From NCBI GenBank assembly GCA_964059195.1, contig CAXKWD010000003.1, positions 16,102,606-16,166,605 of the forward strand: DNA of 64,000 nucleotides, read 5' to 3'. The position numbers and the translations under genes are program-made. The notes below the pieces were generated by a model. The model worked only from the letters and a program-made list of their open reading frames with translations. It was not told the origin of the DNA and made no database searches. Numbering within the stretch: the stretch's first letter is position 1; every line of letters starts with the position of its first letter. The stretch comes from Ectobius pallidus (Eukaryota > Arthropoda > Insecta > Blattodea > Ectobiidae). Positions 9,090-21,430 of the stretch are shown here, in pieces.

Positions 9090-10010
9090 TAATCGTAAAT
9101 AAACTACCTACTTATATTATTATTTCTTAATTAAATATGTTTTATATTCCTGTCCAAAATGCATTGCATGATACGCATGGCAGAATTACTTTATTTTGTT
9201 CGCAGGATTGCTACATTAGCAATCAGGGCTCGTTTTGTAAACATACCTATTCGCAAAATAAAATCCCTCTTTTACAACTCGTATCAATAAAAACTATTTT
9301 AAAGTTTAAAACACGAAAAATGACGTTATAATGTACAAAACAGCATCATGTACAATGTTTACTGACTTTCCTGTAACGGACAATAAAATGCAGCAGTGTG
9401 CGGAGGGAAAAAAATTCTCATAGAAGTGGACAGAATGGCTGCCGTTAGCTGACCACCACCCACCACTAGGAATGGACGCACGAACCAAGGAGGACGTTCC
9501 CTTCCCTCAAATCGCTAACCTATTTTATGCGTGCACCCAATCGAACAGAAGCGAGTCCCCATATAACTGTGCTGAATGAAACGAAACGCTTTAGAAGCAC
9601 ACACAGACTTATTGATTTCTATTATACCGGCAAAAGCAATTTAGAAATGTATATATCTATAGGAAACTACTCCCCATATTAATCAATCACATCAAGTATT
9701 TCAAAGAGACCTGATAATTTGTTTCCCCATCGCCCTCTTTGGAAAATGAATGAACCGCAGGGTTCCGTACTCGGGCCTTTCATTGCCGGCATAGTAATAG
9801 CTCTCTATACGCTTCTTCCACCCGACGTGTTCGGTGGAATATTTAATAACGTATCGGATTATATTTATGTATAAGCATTCACCAAAATGTTCATAAAGTA
9901 TAGGCCTATTGAACATGCAGATTATACTCCCCGATCAACTGCAATAGCGTTCTACAGTACAATCACGATAATCTTGACTAATTGGATGACATGGATAAGC
10001 TAATGTTAGT
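9090..10010. other. Spacer with no recognised feature
   Basis: A/T-rich sequence in which I find no gene, repeat family or RNA gene. The short frames here look random. Confidence 0.5.
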
Positions 10011-10014
10011 TAAA

Positions 10015-10455
10015 TAAACTAACAAAGCGCCAAAATGCTTTTGTTTAATCAATGGTAATTTCAATTATGATATGCAGAAAATAAGTTAAGTTTTAATCGA
10101 TTTCCGAGTTAAGCTCCAGATCGATTCATTATGTAGAGCTTACGGAAGAACAAAGGTCTAATTTGATAAGCATATGTGAAGGAATATGTGGGTAGTGTTA
10201 TTTGTCAAAGAAAACTGTATTAAAACTACCAAAGCCGTATATGATCATTATAAATCAACATGTTGCCATGAGAACTTATTTGCATTTAATAAATTCTTTC
10301 TAATACATTACCAAAAAATAGGCACTAAATTGGGCATTAGTCCGGTACCGGTCAATCGATTTCATCCAATATCAATAGCCTTCTTCCTATGGACGTTATA
10401 AATACGTATACCAAGTTTCATGAAAATCCGATAAGTTTTTAGCGGACGAATCTAG
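10015..10455 (-). repeat. Dispersed repeat family D, partial copy
   Basis: Matches other D copies through ACGGAAGAACAAAGGTCTA, GGGTAGTGTTATTTGTCAAA and CATGAAAATCCGATAA. Class unknown; see 61400-62570 for the longest copy. Confidence 0.75.
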
Positions 10456-10459
10456 TATT

Positions 10460-11929
10460 GCACCCAAGGCGTAAGCGGAGGCTGAAAAACTGGATGAGTC
10501 CGCTAAAGTTTTTGCGTACGTGGTGCATACAATATTTTTTAGTAAAAGCTCTCTAAATCATATTAAATGAAACAAAAATACCGTGTAATTAATTTTTTTG
10601 GAAGATAGTCAGCCATATTCTCACGGCCACCTCAATTATAAAAGAACAATGACCGTACGTACCAATACCAAATGTGGTATAGATGTATACCTAGGTAATA
10701 TATGAGTCCCTTGTTTGTAAACAAAATTCCATACCAACAAGTATTTATGGAAAGCTTGTGAAAATATAAATGATAATCCAGAGGAAATTTCAATCCTAGC
10801 CATAAACATTGAATTGAAGCTGGTGCCAGCAACTTCACGGCTGCAATAGACTATGAGAAGGAATATATTGCAATTAAATGTTGGTGCATCCGCCATGGTA
10901 AGCAGTGATTCTCTTGTGGACGAATATATGAAAAGTTGATGGCTTATATTTGTTGTTATATGATGAAATAGGCTACCCTAGTTTACGAGAAAAAAACTGG
11001 TAAAGTTTCTGATTACATAAAAAAAAACATATTGGCTTAAATTTGTTGTTTTATGACCAATTACATGCTTAAATCCATGTTAAAGTTGGTGTGACTGGTC
11101 AATGCCATCTGGATTTTGTTTACAGATTGCCATGACGACTTTAAAGTAAGGGGCCGATAAAACTGCATTTTGAATACAGTTTGAGTGCACTTTTATGCAT
11201 TTTTCGGCGTGTTACCAGTCCGATAAGCAGCTGTTTTAGAGAGCGTGTAGCCTACTAAAAAATTAGTTTACCGTACTAGTACTCAGATACTCGTATGGTT
11301 ATTCGATTCATGCTCTTGAAGAAGACAACGAAATTCTCCCTCCTATAAAGCGATGATCTTATAGTGATAACGGATAATGGAATCAGGATCCTTCTTTATT
11401 GACACTGACATCTAACAGTCTTAAACGCTGTTCGCTTCCATCACTGGATTGGCACTTGAGTGAAATACAGGCTATAAGTTCCAGTGTTATTTAGAGCTAA
11501 TAGACAATGAACGCATTTCAGTCGTCTTTGTCAATCTCCCGGGTGACCTAGTCCCCCGACACTGCCCCCTATGTAATTTATAACAGTTAACCAAGTGCGG
11601 CCATGGACAGAGATATATAGGTCCACCGATAACGCGACTGTCAATACTGCAGGAATTATTACGCTTGTTGGGAGGGCCATGGAATTACCCATTTTAAAGG
11701 CTAAATAAATAACTCTTAAATTTGCATGCTATGTTTCTGTCAAAGGACGAAATATTTTTCATACACTGACTATGCTTTTTGTGACAGATTTGTTAAATGG
11801 AAAAGAATACCCCCGGTGTACGATTTTAATATATGTCAGTTACTATACGGACGGAGTTCATGGACGATAGGGATGACGTTTCTGTTGATGTAATTTGTTT
11901 GCTTACTTTCTAGGCTCGCTGCCAGCTGG
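10460..11929. other. Spacer; only a faint repeat echo
   Basis: No gene is recognised. The stretch 11,100-11,240 (ACTGCATTTTGAATACAG, TACCAGTCCGATAAGCAGCT) is echoed in inverted orientation at about 18,110-18,230, so an old repeat may be present. Confidence 0.4.
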
Positions 11930-11937
11930 GTCATGAC

Positions 11938-12944
11938 TAAAGCCCGGATTTTTATGCACTATCAAACTTAAAAATATGCATGCATTCATGCACTATCGTA
12001 TCTCCAAATATGCACAATGAAGGGCGAAACATGCACTATCAAAAATCCGCACTGTACTGCAATATATTTCAATTTCTCTTAAAACAATTTACAACAACGA
12101 GTTTTTCCAAATTCTCCTCACTTTAACTCGTGCATTTATGAGTTAGGACATTCTTGAACGCAGAAAACGATCTTTCTACTTCACAAGAAGTAACAGGGAA
12201 GAAGTTTAGTTAAGGAACAGTTAAGGGAAGAAATTTGACTGAGGGTGAGATCGAATTCCATGTATTTTACACTTTTTCCACACTTCTCAGAAGTTTAAGA
12301 TCAGGATTTGAACTAAGTACCTTCTTAAGTTTTTCCCTGTCACACCCATTTTTCCACAACACGATTATAAAGTTAATTATTCAACGTCTTCAACAATGGC
12401 TAGTGACTGACAAATTCAAGCAGTGAACATTCTGTTTAGCAGTTTTCTTTCAATGGAAGGTGGTGGGGGTCGGCGAGTCGGCATTTTCTTTTGTAGCCTG
12501 GTGTATTATATTACTGTTTATTTAGGGTAAACAGGAGCTTGCACTCTCAAATTCATGCAGGTGGCAGACTCTGTTGCCAAGTCTATCAAAATATAACAAT
12601 GGTAATGCAATACAACATTTTTACGTTTCTTTGAAAAGCCAAGATTTTAGGGAGGCATATTCATAATATGCACAGTTATGCATGGTAACTTGATATTATG
12701 CACTAAAACCAGAAAATGCGGGTTTATATGCATTAAAAACGTCTGAATATGCTACATTAAGCCCCAAAAATCCAAAACATGCATTATGCATGAATTTTGC
12801 CATAAAAAGGCCGAAATATGCAAACATGCACGGAAAAAATATGTTTATTTGGAATCCATAAGTCATGTAATGTGTAACTACAAAGTTTGAGAAGTGTAAC
12901 CAAAGTATATAAAAACATGCATTTGCATGGAAATCCGGGCTCTA
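11938..12944. mobile_element. hAT-like non-autonomous element, 8-bp TSD (GGATTT family)
   Basis: It is bounded by the exact 8-bp direct repeat GTCATGAC (11930-11937 and 12945-12952). Ends are TAAAGCCCGGATTTTTATGC and, inverted, TAGAGCCCGGATTTCCATGC. Subterminal regions are dense in ATGCAC/ATATGC words. 8-bp duplications are typical of hAT elements; no transposase is recognised. Confidence 0.85.
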
Positions 12945-13150
12945 GTCATGACACAGAGCTTTTAGATTCTCTCTCGGGAAAATAAATATATAGGAAGACA
13001 AAAAAAAAATGTAAAACTGTGAGTGGATAAAATGGAAAGATATTTCAGGTTACGTATTTTATATTATTTTATTCCATTACATGAAAGAATTAAGGCCATA
13101 AGGTCTTCTTTACTATTCAGCCAAGGGAAATGCATTATTTACAAGAATTA

Positions 13151-13154
13151 AGCA

Positions 13155-13196
<42 letters not shown>

Positions 13197-13214
13197 TATT
13201 ATTATTATTTATTA

Positions 13215-13250
<36 letters not shown>

Positions 13251-13253
13251 TAT
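13151..13253. repeat. (ATT)n microsatellite
   Basis: About 100 bp of ATT/ATTT units directly before a SINE, possibly its insertion target or expanded by it. Confidence 0.95.
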
Positions 13254-13261
13254 TATTTAAA

Positions 13262-13702
13262 GACCACCGCTGTGGCGTAGGGGATGCGTTCGCTCCTCTC
13301 ACGCAGGCCGGGTTCGAATCCTGGTCGGGACAAGTTACCTAGGTGGGTTTCTTTTCTGGGGTTTTTCCTCACCTGTGAGACAAAATATGTTGGGTAACTT
13401 TAGGCCCTTGTGGTCCCCAGATATCATCTGGCCGTCATTATCATCTTCATCCCACCTTCGCCTTGTTTGGAGTTAGTGTGTGTGTGTGAATGGTGTGTCT
13501 CGTCCTATGTGTTCGTGTTGTCTCGGAGGTGGCTCCGGCATTGGGCTGATCACTCAACCGGGGAAGCCCTCCATGTCCTTGTCTGGTCAAAAAGTATGTG
13601 ATCCATATACTGTATAATCCCTCTCCTGATAGGTTGCGGCCCTATAAGGCCCGGGCGGCTTGGGTCGCTTAAATCCTAAAAGGGAGAGGTAAAACCAAGA
13701 CA

Positions 13703-13738
<36 letters not shown>

Positions 13739-13740
13739 AT
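13262..13740 (+). mobile_element. SINE family 2 (tRNA-headed)
   Basis: The head CCACCGCTGTGGCGTAGGG..GGGTTCGAATCC carries A- and B-box-like Pol III sequences. The body matches the copies at 48978 and 50662 and ends in an (AAAG)n tail. The several plus-strand frames here are shared by all copies and reflect the repeat. Confidence 0.9.
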
Positions 13741-13964
13741 GATAAAAAGAAAGAAAGAATTATTTAATATTATTATTAATTATTAATATATTAATAATTA
13801 ATTATAATAATTACACAACTGATTTACAAATATAAAAACAAAAGAAAAACAAATATCATATGAAAATCAACTAAATGAATATAATATTCACTATGAGTTC
13901 TGAAAAATTGCTGAAATATTGATTTTTAAATGTTTATAAGGAACGCCGACGTTCATGGCATCTA

Positions 13965-14279
13965 AAGCTAAACTCCGTGGCGTTACATCCCCGGAAGGAC
14001 TTGGCCTACCACCCGACCGCTGCATCATCTCCCGTAGGCAGATGCCAGGATTGGGGGGCATGTGGTCAGCATGCCGACACCCACGGCCGTTAATGGTGGT
14101 TTTCTTGACCGGAGCCGCTACTTCTCTATCAAGTAGCTCTTCAGTTTGGAATCACGAGGCTGAGTGCACCCCTACCAAACCTCCCTACCTCAGAAAAATC
14201 CGAGGAGGTACCGGGAATCGAACCCGGGCCGACGGATCTGTAGTAAGCAACGCTAACCACAAGACCACGCCGGCGGACG
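13965..14279 (-). mobile_element. SINE family 5 (tRNA-headed)
   Basis: Read on the minus strand it starts near CCGCCGGCGTGGTCTTGTGG, a tRNA-like A box, and has GGGTTCGATTCCCGG as B box. The body shares AGCTACTTGATAGAGAAGTA and GGCCGTGGGTGTCGGCATGC with the copies at 15905 and 55085. Confidence 0.85.
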
Positions 14280-14950
14280 TCCATGGCATCTACCTAGGCC
14301 ATAAATTAGCATACTCAATTTCTTACAGAATACATAACTCCATGACGGACTGCGAAGAAAACAATTAACGCAATGATTAGGCCCATCGTTTATTTCTACC
14401 AATTTATTTTCGTTCATTTAAAGGATGTTCGAAGTGTTGAGAGTACTTTCCTAAACTATTTAAGAGATAATTACAAAGTTTCTAAATGCCATTTTTGGGG
14501 ATTTTTATTTTTTGCACCATGTTGTTCCATACGCCAACGCCAATAAATAACCCTTGTTTACATTAGTTGCTACACCCATGAACAGATGAAGCGTGCTGCG
14601 GACTCAGATAGAAGTCTTTTCTCTCTCCTGTACAATTCTCTAAAACGCTCCTACAGCCTTTGCAATTTCCTCTTTTCATTTGTACTAGAAACTTGAAATT
14701 TTATACTCGTAATTAAACTGTAAACAAAAATTAATATTTTAAAATTACATTTGAATATCTCAATTTGTGTTTGAGATATTTATTGATTTAATTGATTTTT
14801 AATCAAAATTGAAATCTTCTTCCTCCGTTAGATAGTAAAATATTAATCTGATTTTTTTTTATTGAGATTCTTTGACGTCCATGCTATAAATTAACTGAAG
14901 GAGTTTTTAAAATTGTTTATAATTATTGCTTAGAGAAATACATTATCCGG
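14280..14950. other. Spacer with no recognised feature
   Basis: A/T-rich; no coherent frame or repeat identified. Confidence 0.4.
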
Positions 14951-14954
14951 AGGA

Positions 14955-15112
14955 AAGAAAAGATGAAAATACTGACATATGATTATACTATATATATATA
15001 CAATGTTAAATTGGTTTTTATTTCATTTATGTTTATTTCGGTGCGTGGTACCTTACCGCGTTTCCGTATATATATAGTATAATCATATGTCAGAATTTTT
15101 ATCTTTTCTTTA
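14955..15112. repeat. Small palindromic A/T element
   Basis: Inverted arms built on CTGACATATGATTATACTAT surround about 60 bp. The same arm recurs at about 15,748-15,775 and in both orientations around 15,780-15,885, on either side of an (AT)n run. Confidence 0.8.
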
Positions 15113-15118
15113 TGTATA

Positions 15119-15744
15119 CAGGGTGTTAATGAATAACACCGAAATATTTTACCTGTGTATAGAGGGGACATAGACAAGCAACTTTTATTAGGGCATTTTT
15201 GCTCTATGACGTAAAATGTGTATGTTACAGGACATTAAAGTCCTTAAAATTTGGTGCTCATAAGTCATAAGTCAATAATGAAGTGAAATAGGGTTAACAT
15301 TTTCCTTAAATTGACTTCATGCCTTCTTACCGATCGATAAAAACCTGATTCTTAATAATTCATCAACAGCTATACCATAATTTAGAATTTTCATAATCTG
15401 CAAAATTCACTGACTAATCACATGATTGCCCGCCACTGCATTATGTTTTTATTCCTAATTCCAGACCTAACAAAAATGTTTCGTTCGTCTTTTTTTTCCC
15501 TCAGAGTTGCAAGATATCGATCGTCATTTTTTACAATTTTCCCGACCACTACACAATATTCACTGTTTCTTTGTTTCGCATCGTTTCAAATGTTAGAAGT
15601 CAGTGTCGTGTATATCCTTGGGAGATTTTATGTTATGCCGGGAAGAATTGAATCCATAGAGCAAAAATCTCCTAATAAAAGTTGCTTGTCTATGTCCCCT
15701 CTATACACAGGTAAAATATTTCGGTGTTATTTATTAACACCCTG
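15119..15744. mobile_element. Long-TIR MITE (family G), TA target duplication
   Basis: Ends CAGGGTGTTAATGAATAACA and, inverted, CAGGGTGTTAATAAATAACA. The terminal inverted repeats extend about 90 bp, and TA flanks each side. Other copies are at 20117, 52199 and 53797, with a fragment at 26122. TA duplications suggest mobilisation by a Tc1/mariner-type transposase; none is encoded. Confidence 0.85.
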
Positions 15745-15779
15745 TATATAGTATAATCATATGTCAGAATTTTTATCTT

Positions 15780-15797
15780 TTTATACTGACATATGAT

Positions 15798-15845
<48 letters not shown>

Positions 15846-15895
15846 TAATCATATGTCAGAATTTTTATCTTTTCTTTATGTATATATATAAGTTA
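15780..15895. repeat. (AT)n with flanking palindromic arms
   Basis: About 50 bp of AT dinucleotides between inverted CTGACATATGATTATA arms. Confidence 0.85.
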
Positions 15896-15904
15896 CATAC
15901 CTAA

Positions 15905-16192
15905 CTCTGTGGCGCTAACATCCCAGATGGGACAAGTGACACGATCACTGCGTCATCTACCATAGGCAGACGGCATGTGGTTAGCATGCCGACACCCACG
16001 GCCGTTAATGGTGATTTCCATGACCGAAGTCGCTACTTCTCTATCAAGTAGCTCCTCAAATTGAAACACGAGGCTGAGTGCACCTCGTTCGAGACCTCCT
16101 TACCTCAGTAATATCCGAGGAGGTACCATGGATCGAACCCGGGCCGACGGATCTGTAGTCAGCGACGCTAACCACAAGACCACGCCGGCGGT
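15905..16192 (-). mobile_element. SINE family 5 copy
   Basis: Minus-strand head GCCGGCGTGGTCTTGTGGTT and B box GGGTTCGATCC. The body matches the 13965 copy. 16,193-16,270 is an A/T dinucleotide-rich palindrome. Confidence 0.85.
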
Positions 16193-16639
16193 CATACTAT
16201 ATATATAGTACTATATACTATATATATATATATATAGTATTTAGTATGTGGTATATATATACCACACACGAGTATATTCTTTTAAAATAAGAAATGACTG
16301 TACAGAAAATCTGATTAGACGGTGTAAAGTACGTTGTAAAGTACGTAGGCTACGTTGTGTGTATATCTACTTTTCTGGAAGAAGATACATTTTCATTGTG
16401 GCAAAATAATATGCAATAATTGAAACAAAGAAAACAGTCAAATCAATTTTGCATGCACTGGCAATATGAGGCACACAAAAGTTTATGGAAGGGTGTCAGC
16501 GGCACCTGTTCTATGCGTCCAAACGGCATAAAAATTTGTACAGTTATATTTTACGATATGCATGATTATTTTAATACTAAAATCCAAATAACGCATTTTT
16601 AGGCAAGTGAATACTTCTATCATCCCTTAATATAAATTT

Positions 16640-17115
16640 AAGACAAATAAAATTAGGTAAACTGATGTAGCGAAGTGCCAGAATGCTTTTTTTAATCTAT
16701 TTCCGAATTAAGCTCCAGATCGAATCATTAAGCAGGGTTTACGGAAGAACAAAGGTCTAAAGTTTGATAATCATACATGAAGGGATATGTGGGTAGTGTT
16801 ATTTGTCAAAGCTTACCGTATTGCAACTTCCAAAGTCGTATATGAACATTGTAAAACAATATGTTGTCATGAGAACTGATTTGCATTCCTTTCTAATATA
16901 CTACCATAAAATAGGCGCTAAATTGGGCATTACTCAGGTCAACCGTGGTCCAAAATCAATAGGCTTCTTCCCATGGACGTTATAAACGCGTATACAAAGT
17001 TTCATGAAAATCCGATAAAGCGTATTTGAGTTGTCGCGTGTATAGACACACGGACAGACAGATGGACAGACAGACGGACAGACATTTTCCCGTCCACCAC
17101 TCAATCTCAGAAAGT
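16640..17115 (-). repeat. Dispersed repeat family D, copy
   Basis: On the minus strand it starts with the CAGAATGGTACTTTCTGAGA block and a run of GTCTGTCC. It then follows the same order as other D copies through to the GTTACGGAAGAACAAAGG end. Confidence 0.8.
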
Positions 17116-17119
17116 ACCA

Positions 17120-17480
17120 TTCTGGCACTTCATAACTGTGTCCTATAAGATACATTATCAATTTGAGGGTTGTTTTCATGCTTCTGATAGTTGGAAGATA
17201 AAGTTCATATTCGGTAGAATTGAAGATTACAGGTGCTAGGGGCCAAGAGAACTGATGCTTTCAATATCCCGGTCTTTATACCTGCCTCCATAAAGCGGAG
17301 TGCATGAAGAAGCTCCACCTGTGGAACACTTGAATCATTGATTGTATTGTACCTGTTGAGTGACTGAAAGCTACGTCATGAGTTATTCACACCGCTACGT
17401 CTGCTAACCTTTTACTGCCTTTCGGAAAACTGAAACACTTTTATTACCCACATCATCATACTTCCAGACTTCTCTTGGAA
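17120..17480. other. Spacer with no recognised feature
   Basis: No gene or repeat family identified. Confidence 0.4.
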
Positions 17481-17483
17481 TAA

Positions 17484-18081
17484 TCTCTATATATATAAAA
17501 GGCTTTGTACTGACTGACTGACTGACAGGAATCAACGTAGAGCCTAAACTATAACAGGTAGAGACTTGGAATTTTGACAGTACCTTCGTTTCATAATGTA
17601 GGTGCTCACTAAGAAAGGATTTTGAAAAATTATGATTTTAAATGCCAAAAATTGAATGTTTTTGAGAATACTTAATCCCTTTTTACACAGAATTATCAAA
17701 TCCAAAGCACAGTTAACATGACAACATATTTTTGCCAGTGGGTTTCAGATGGGTTTGGAATTAAATTAAATGTAAGTTTGACAATTACAGTTGGCTTTGT
17801 CTATTTTTGTCATACCTTGGAAATTAAACTTTCGCGATCGCTTGAATGTTGTAAGCCCTAATATAGTCAAACATTGTTTTATTTGGACGAAAATCACTAT
17901 ATAGGGGTTTTCTGAACCAAGGAACTCGAATCTGAGGTCGCTTTTACCAGGCGACGCTATCTAATCGTGGTATGTAGTACACGTGATTTAGGTGTTAATA
18001 AATATAATGATTTAACTATTATGCACTTAATTTTTAATTTTTGAAATAATTATCGCGGGCGAAGCCGCGGGCATATGCTAG
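17484..18081 (+). mobile_element. Non-autonomous Helitron copy (598 bp)
   Basis: Starts TCTCTATATATATAAAAGGC after an A and ends GCGGGCGAAGCCGCGGGCAT..CTAG before a T. It has no target duplication and carries a 3' hairpin. This is the most complete copy of this Helitron family here. No coding content. Confidence 0.85.
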
Positions 18082-18430
18082 TCTTATATAACGCAGCTTC
18101 TACAATAACTTGATCAGCTGCTTGTCGGACTGGTAACATGACGAAAAATTGCATTTTAGCTACCAAGGTCGCTAAAATTGCATATAGCTGCATTCAAAAT
18201 GCAGTTCATAATGTACAGTCCTTTGTATAGTGCATTCTAAATCCAAGTTAACAGCTAAAATCAGTCATACCGGCATATCGCCATAAATAAGTTGAACAGA
18301 AGATATTGGAGTTAAAAAAAATATAGCCTATTTTCTTAAGTTTGTAATTTTTCAGCTTAATTCAAGGGTGTTTTAAGGAGAAATGGAATTTATTTTTGGA
18401 TGAAAACTGTGATTTGCTTTTTATTGTTGT

Positions 18431-19073
18431 AAGCTTTCCTGGGGCCGTTTAAAGAAACAAAACACAATTTCAAGGAAATATTTATTGCAACACACAGCCA
18501 GTGTTCAGCTATTTTTAAACATATTCGCCACCGGAATTGAAACATTTGTCTTACCGTGGCACCAACTTTTGAATGCCTGTGTCGTAGAAGTCTGCCGCCT
18601 GGGATTTGAACCACTGTGTGACAACCACCTCCGTTTCTCTGTCATTCTGTGTCATTTCCCGAGGGATAGGAACAAATGAAAATCACTGGGAGCGAGGTGC
18701 AGGCTGTAGGGTGGATGTTTAAACACTTCCCAGCAGGCCTCCTGCAAAAGTTCGGCTGGGAGGTGTTTAAACATCCACCCTAAAGCCCGGACTTCGCACC
18801 CAGTGATTTCCATCATTTCCTACGCCACACGAAATGACAAAGAATGACAGAGAGGCGAAGGTGGTTGACACACGATGGTTAAAATCACAGGCGGCATAAT
18901 TCTACGACACAATTCAAAAGTTGGTGCAATGGTTAGACAAATGTTACAATTCCGGTGGGGAATATATTAAAAAATAGCTGAATATTGGCTGTGTCTAATG
19001 CAATAAATATTTCCTTGGAATTGTGTTTTGTTTCTGTAAACGGCCCCAGGGATCTTACTTTATGGGCGCACCT
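18431..19073. mobile_element. Palindromic mariner-derived element, copy 1
   Basis: Two arms of about 310 bp are near-perfect reverse complements meeting near 18,745-18,760. Each arm encodes, outward, the decayed C-terminal end of a mariner transposase (compare KSQA.DFYDTGIQ..YDKC in copy 2) and ends in a mariner-like terminus (about TAAAGTAAGATCCCTGGGGC). No full transposase is present. Confidence 0.85.
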
Positions 19074-19074
19074 C

Positions 19075-19090
19075 GTATTATTATTATTAC

Positions 19091-19150
<60 letters not shown>
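19075..19150. repeat. (ATT)n microsatellite
   Basis: About 25 ATT units directly at the right end of the palindromic mariner. Frames reading poly-Ile or poly-Leu are artefacts. Confidence 0.95.
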
Positions 19151-20110
19151 GGTGCAGTTACTCATTGGATGGCCAGTCGGCTTCAAAGGTGTCGGTGTTT
19201 CTTTATGTTAATTGATCTGACTAAATCGGTCTTGGGCTTCCGCTTTCCAAAACAAAAGCAACGTTGCAATATTCTCTCATTGTTATCACTGACCTCGGTT
19301 CTTCCTTCGCTTTATTCAATTCACAGGTGTTATTGTTTACTGTAACTTGATCTTGCAACCACGCATTTCACTCCACGCGGAGTAGACGAGTAGCTGTCAA
19401 AATCGCCACAGGACATTCTTAGATTTTGATTGGCTGGGGTAACTAGCTGATTGGTGCGCTAAAATCAAAGAACATGGGTTGAGCTGTCGGCAAACTTTTC
19501 CTCCTAACGAAAGGAAGCCGCCTGGGTATGCAATGAGTAACTGGACTATACGATATCCAAAGCCACACAAATAGCTATTCAACTATTAAAATGATGTCAC
19601 ATACGATGTCATCTGAAGCTGTAACTACTGCTCTTTCAAACTTTAGAGTAGGGTATTCTCTTTCAGCGTCACAGCATTGACTCAGAGAACATAATCCTAT
19701 GACTATAAAACTAGCCGAGACATCGCTTAATACCGGCCATCTTGCGGGACAATGTAAGAAGTTATGTAACTGCTAGCAATAACCGGGATGAACAAATACA
19801 TAAAGTAAACATCATAAATAAGATTTTTATTATATCACTTGCAGTAATTCAGTTGTCGTTTTGAACAACACTGACCGTCTTGTATGACCACAACACTCTA
19901 AAGAGACATTTTAAACCGGAAATGTTGTATTGGATGGGTTGGTCGTGCAAGAAATTGCTTCAATTGTCCCATTTCGTGTACTGTATAGTATCCTTTCCTT
20001 TTTAGTTTCATGTTTGTCGGGTTATTCTGTCATCTTTCCCTAGCACATGTAATGCCCACGTTTTTCTTTAATACACAATTAATATTTATTTTAATCAAAC
20101 AATATCCTGA
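19151..20110. other. Spacer with a weak inverted repeat
   Basis: GCAGTTACTCATTGGATGGC at about 19,152 is loosely inverted near 19,530. The rest shows nothing recognisable. Confidence 0.4.
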
Positions 20111-20116
20111 ATTATA

Positions 20117-20659
20117 CAGGGAGTTAAAGAATAACACCGAAATATTTCACCTCTGTATAGAGGGGGCATAGAAAAGCAACTTTTATTAGGAGATTTTTGC
20201 TCTATAGATGCAAATTTTCCTGTTACAGCATAAGATCTCCCAGGGCATGGCCGCCACTGGCTTCTAACATTAGAAAAAAAATCCAAAACAAATGAACTTC
20301 GTTGTTAACATTGTAGTAAGTAGTTATGAATAAAAGAAGACTAATGCAGTGGTGGCCAGTCACGTGATTAGTCTGTAAATTTTTCAGATTATGAAATCTC
20401 CAAATTATGATACAGCTGTAGATGAATGATTAAAAATCAGGTTTTTATCGATCACTAGGAAGCCATGAAGTCGATTTAATGAAAATTGTAACCCTATTTC
20501 GCGTAATTATTGACTTATGAGCACCAAATTATAATGACTTTAATGCCCTGCAGCATACACATTTTACGTCATAGAGCAAAAATCTGCTAATAAAAGTTGC
20601 TTGTCTATGTCCCCTCTATATGCAGGTAAAATATTTCGGTGTTATTCATTAACACCCTG
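20117..20659. mobile_element. MITE-G copy (543 bp)
   Basis: Ends CAGGGAGTTAAAGAATAACA and, inverted, CAGGGTGTTAATGAATAACA, with TA on both sides. Internal order is the same as the other G copies. Confidence 0.85.
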
Positions 20660-20662
20660 TAT

Positions 20663-20846
20663 AGTAACTTCATGTAACCCTGGAGCCACATTGGCTTCCA
20701 GGTGTATTTGGCCACCCTTCAGTCCATCTATGTTTAAAATTTCAGATCTCTGCACGCAGTAGATTTCGCTGGGCATCGCGCACAGACACAGACAGACAGG
20801 CAGACAGAAAGACATAAAGACAAACACTTCATTTTATTATTATAGA
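20663..20846 (-). mobile_element. 5' fragment of a Helitron
   Basis: On the minus strand it starts TCTATAATAATAAAATGAAG and continues through GTCTGTCTGTG and GCCCAGCGAAATCTACT, as in the 31273 and 59002 Helitrons. It stops at the MITE-G end. 20,847-21,430 is A/T-rich spacer. Confidence 0.7.
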
Positions 20847-21430
20847 TATTATTATAATTAGTATCATTATTGTTATTATTATTAATATTATTTTCATTTA
20901 CTGTTATTATTGTTAATTAACATATCATTATTATTACTCAGTTCTTCTTGTAAAATTAACCCATCTGCTACGAAGTCAGATGGTAGTATTCTTTCATAAT
21001 ACGTTCACAAACATCAGGAAGGACTCAAACCCAGAACAGAGTTGTAAGACAGATAGCACCTCGGCGCCTTGGAGACTTCAAGCAAATAGTGGACAGGTTT
21101 AATGGGAGTTGAGACAAATCGCTCTTCTGAGGTTAATCTTATGAAGAATATGGTGACGGTCACTCCGAAATCTCGCGCCTTCTGAGTGCATCCAATTTAG
21201 TATTAATTGCGCCAGCCTTTATACAAGGAAAGGTCGCCAAAATGTATAAAAACCATCTAAGTTAAGCATTGTTATAGCTAATGCCATGAGCGACTTTGAA
21301 ATGGGTAAAAAATTCACAAGTGATGAAATACTAGAGCTAAGTGATCAAATAAAAAAAAAATGAAGTGAAATTCACATACTGTAACTTCATCTGCAAAAAA
21401 TAAAAGTTAGCCTCTTCGTATAATATAATT

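Noticed and set aside
13130..13342. Poly-Tyr/Leu frame, and similar poly-Ile/Leu frames at 18985-19215 and 5175-5518
   Set aside because: Translations of (ATT)n and (AAT)n microsatellites.
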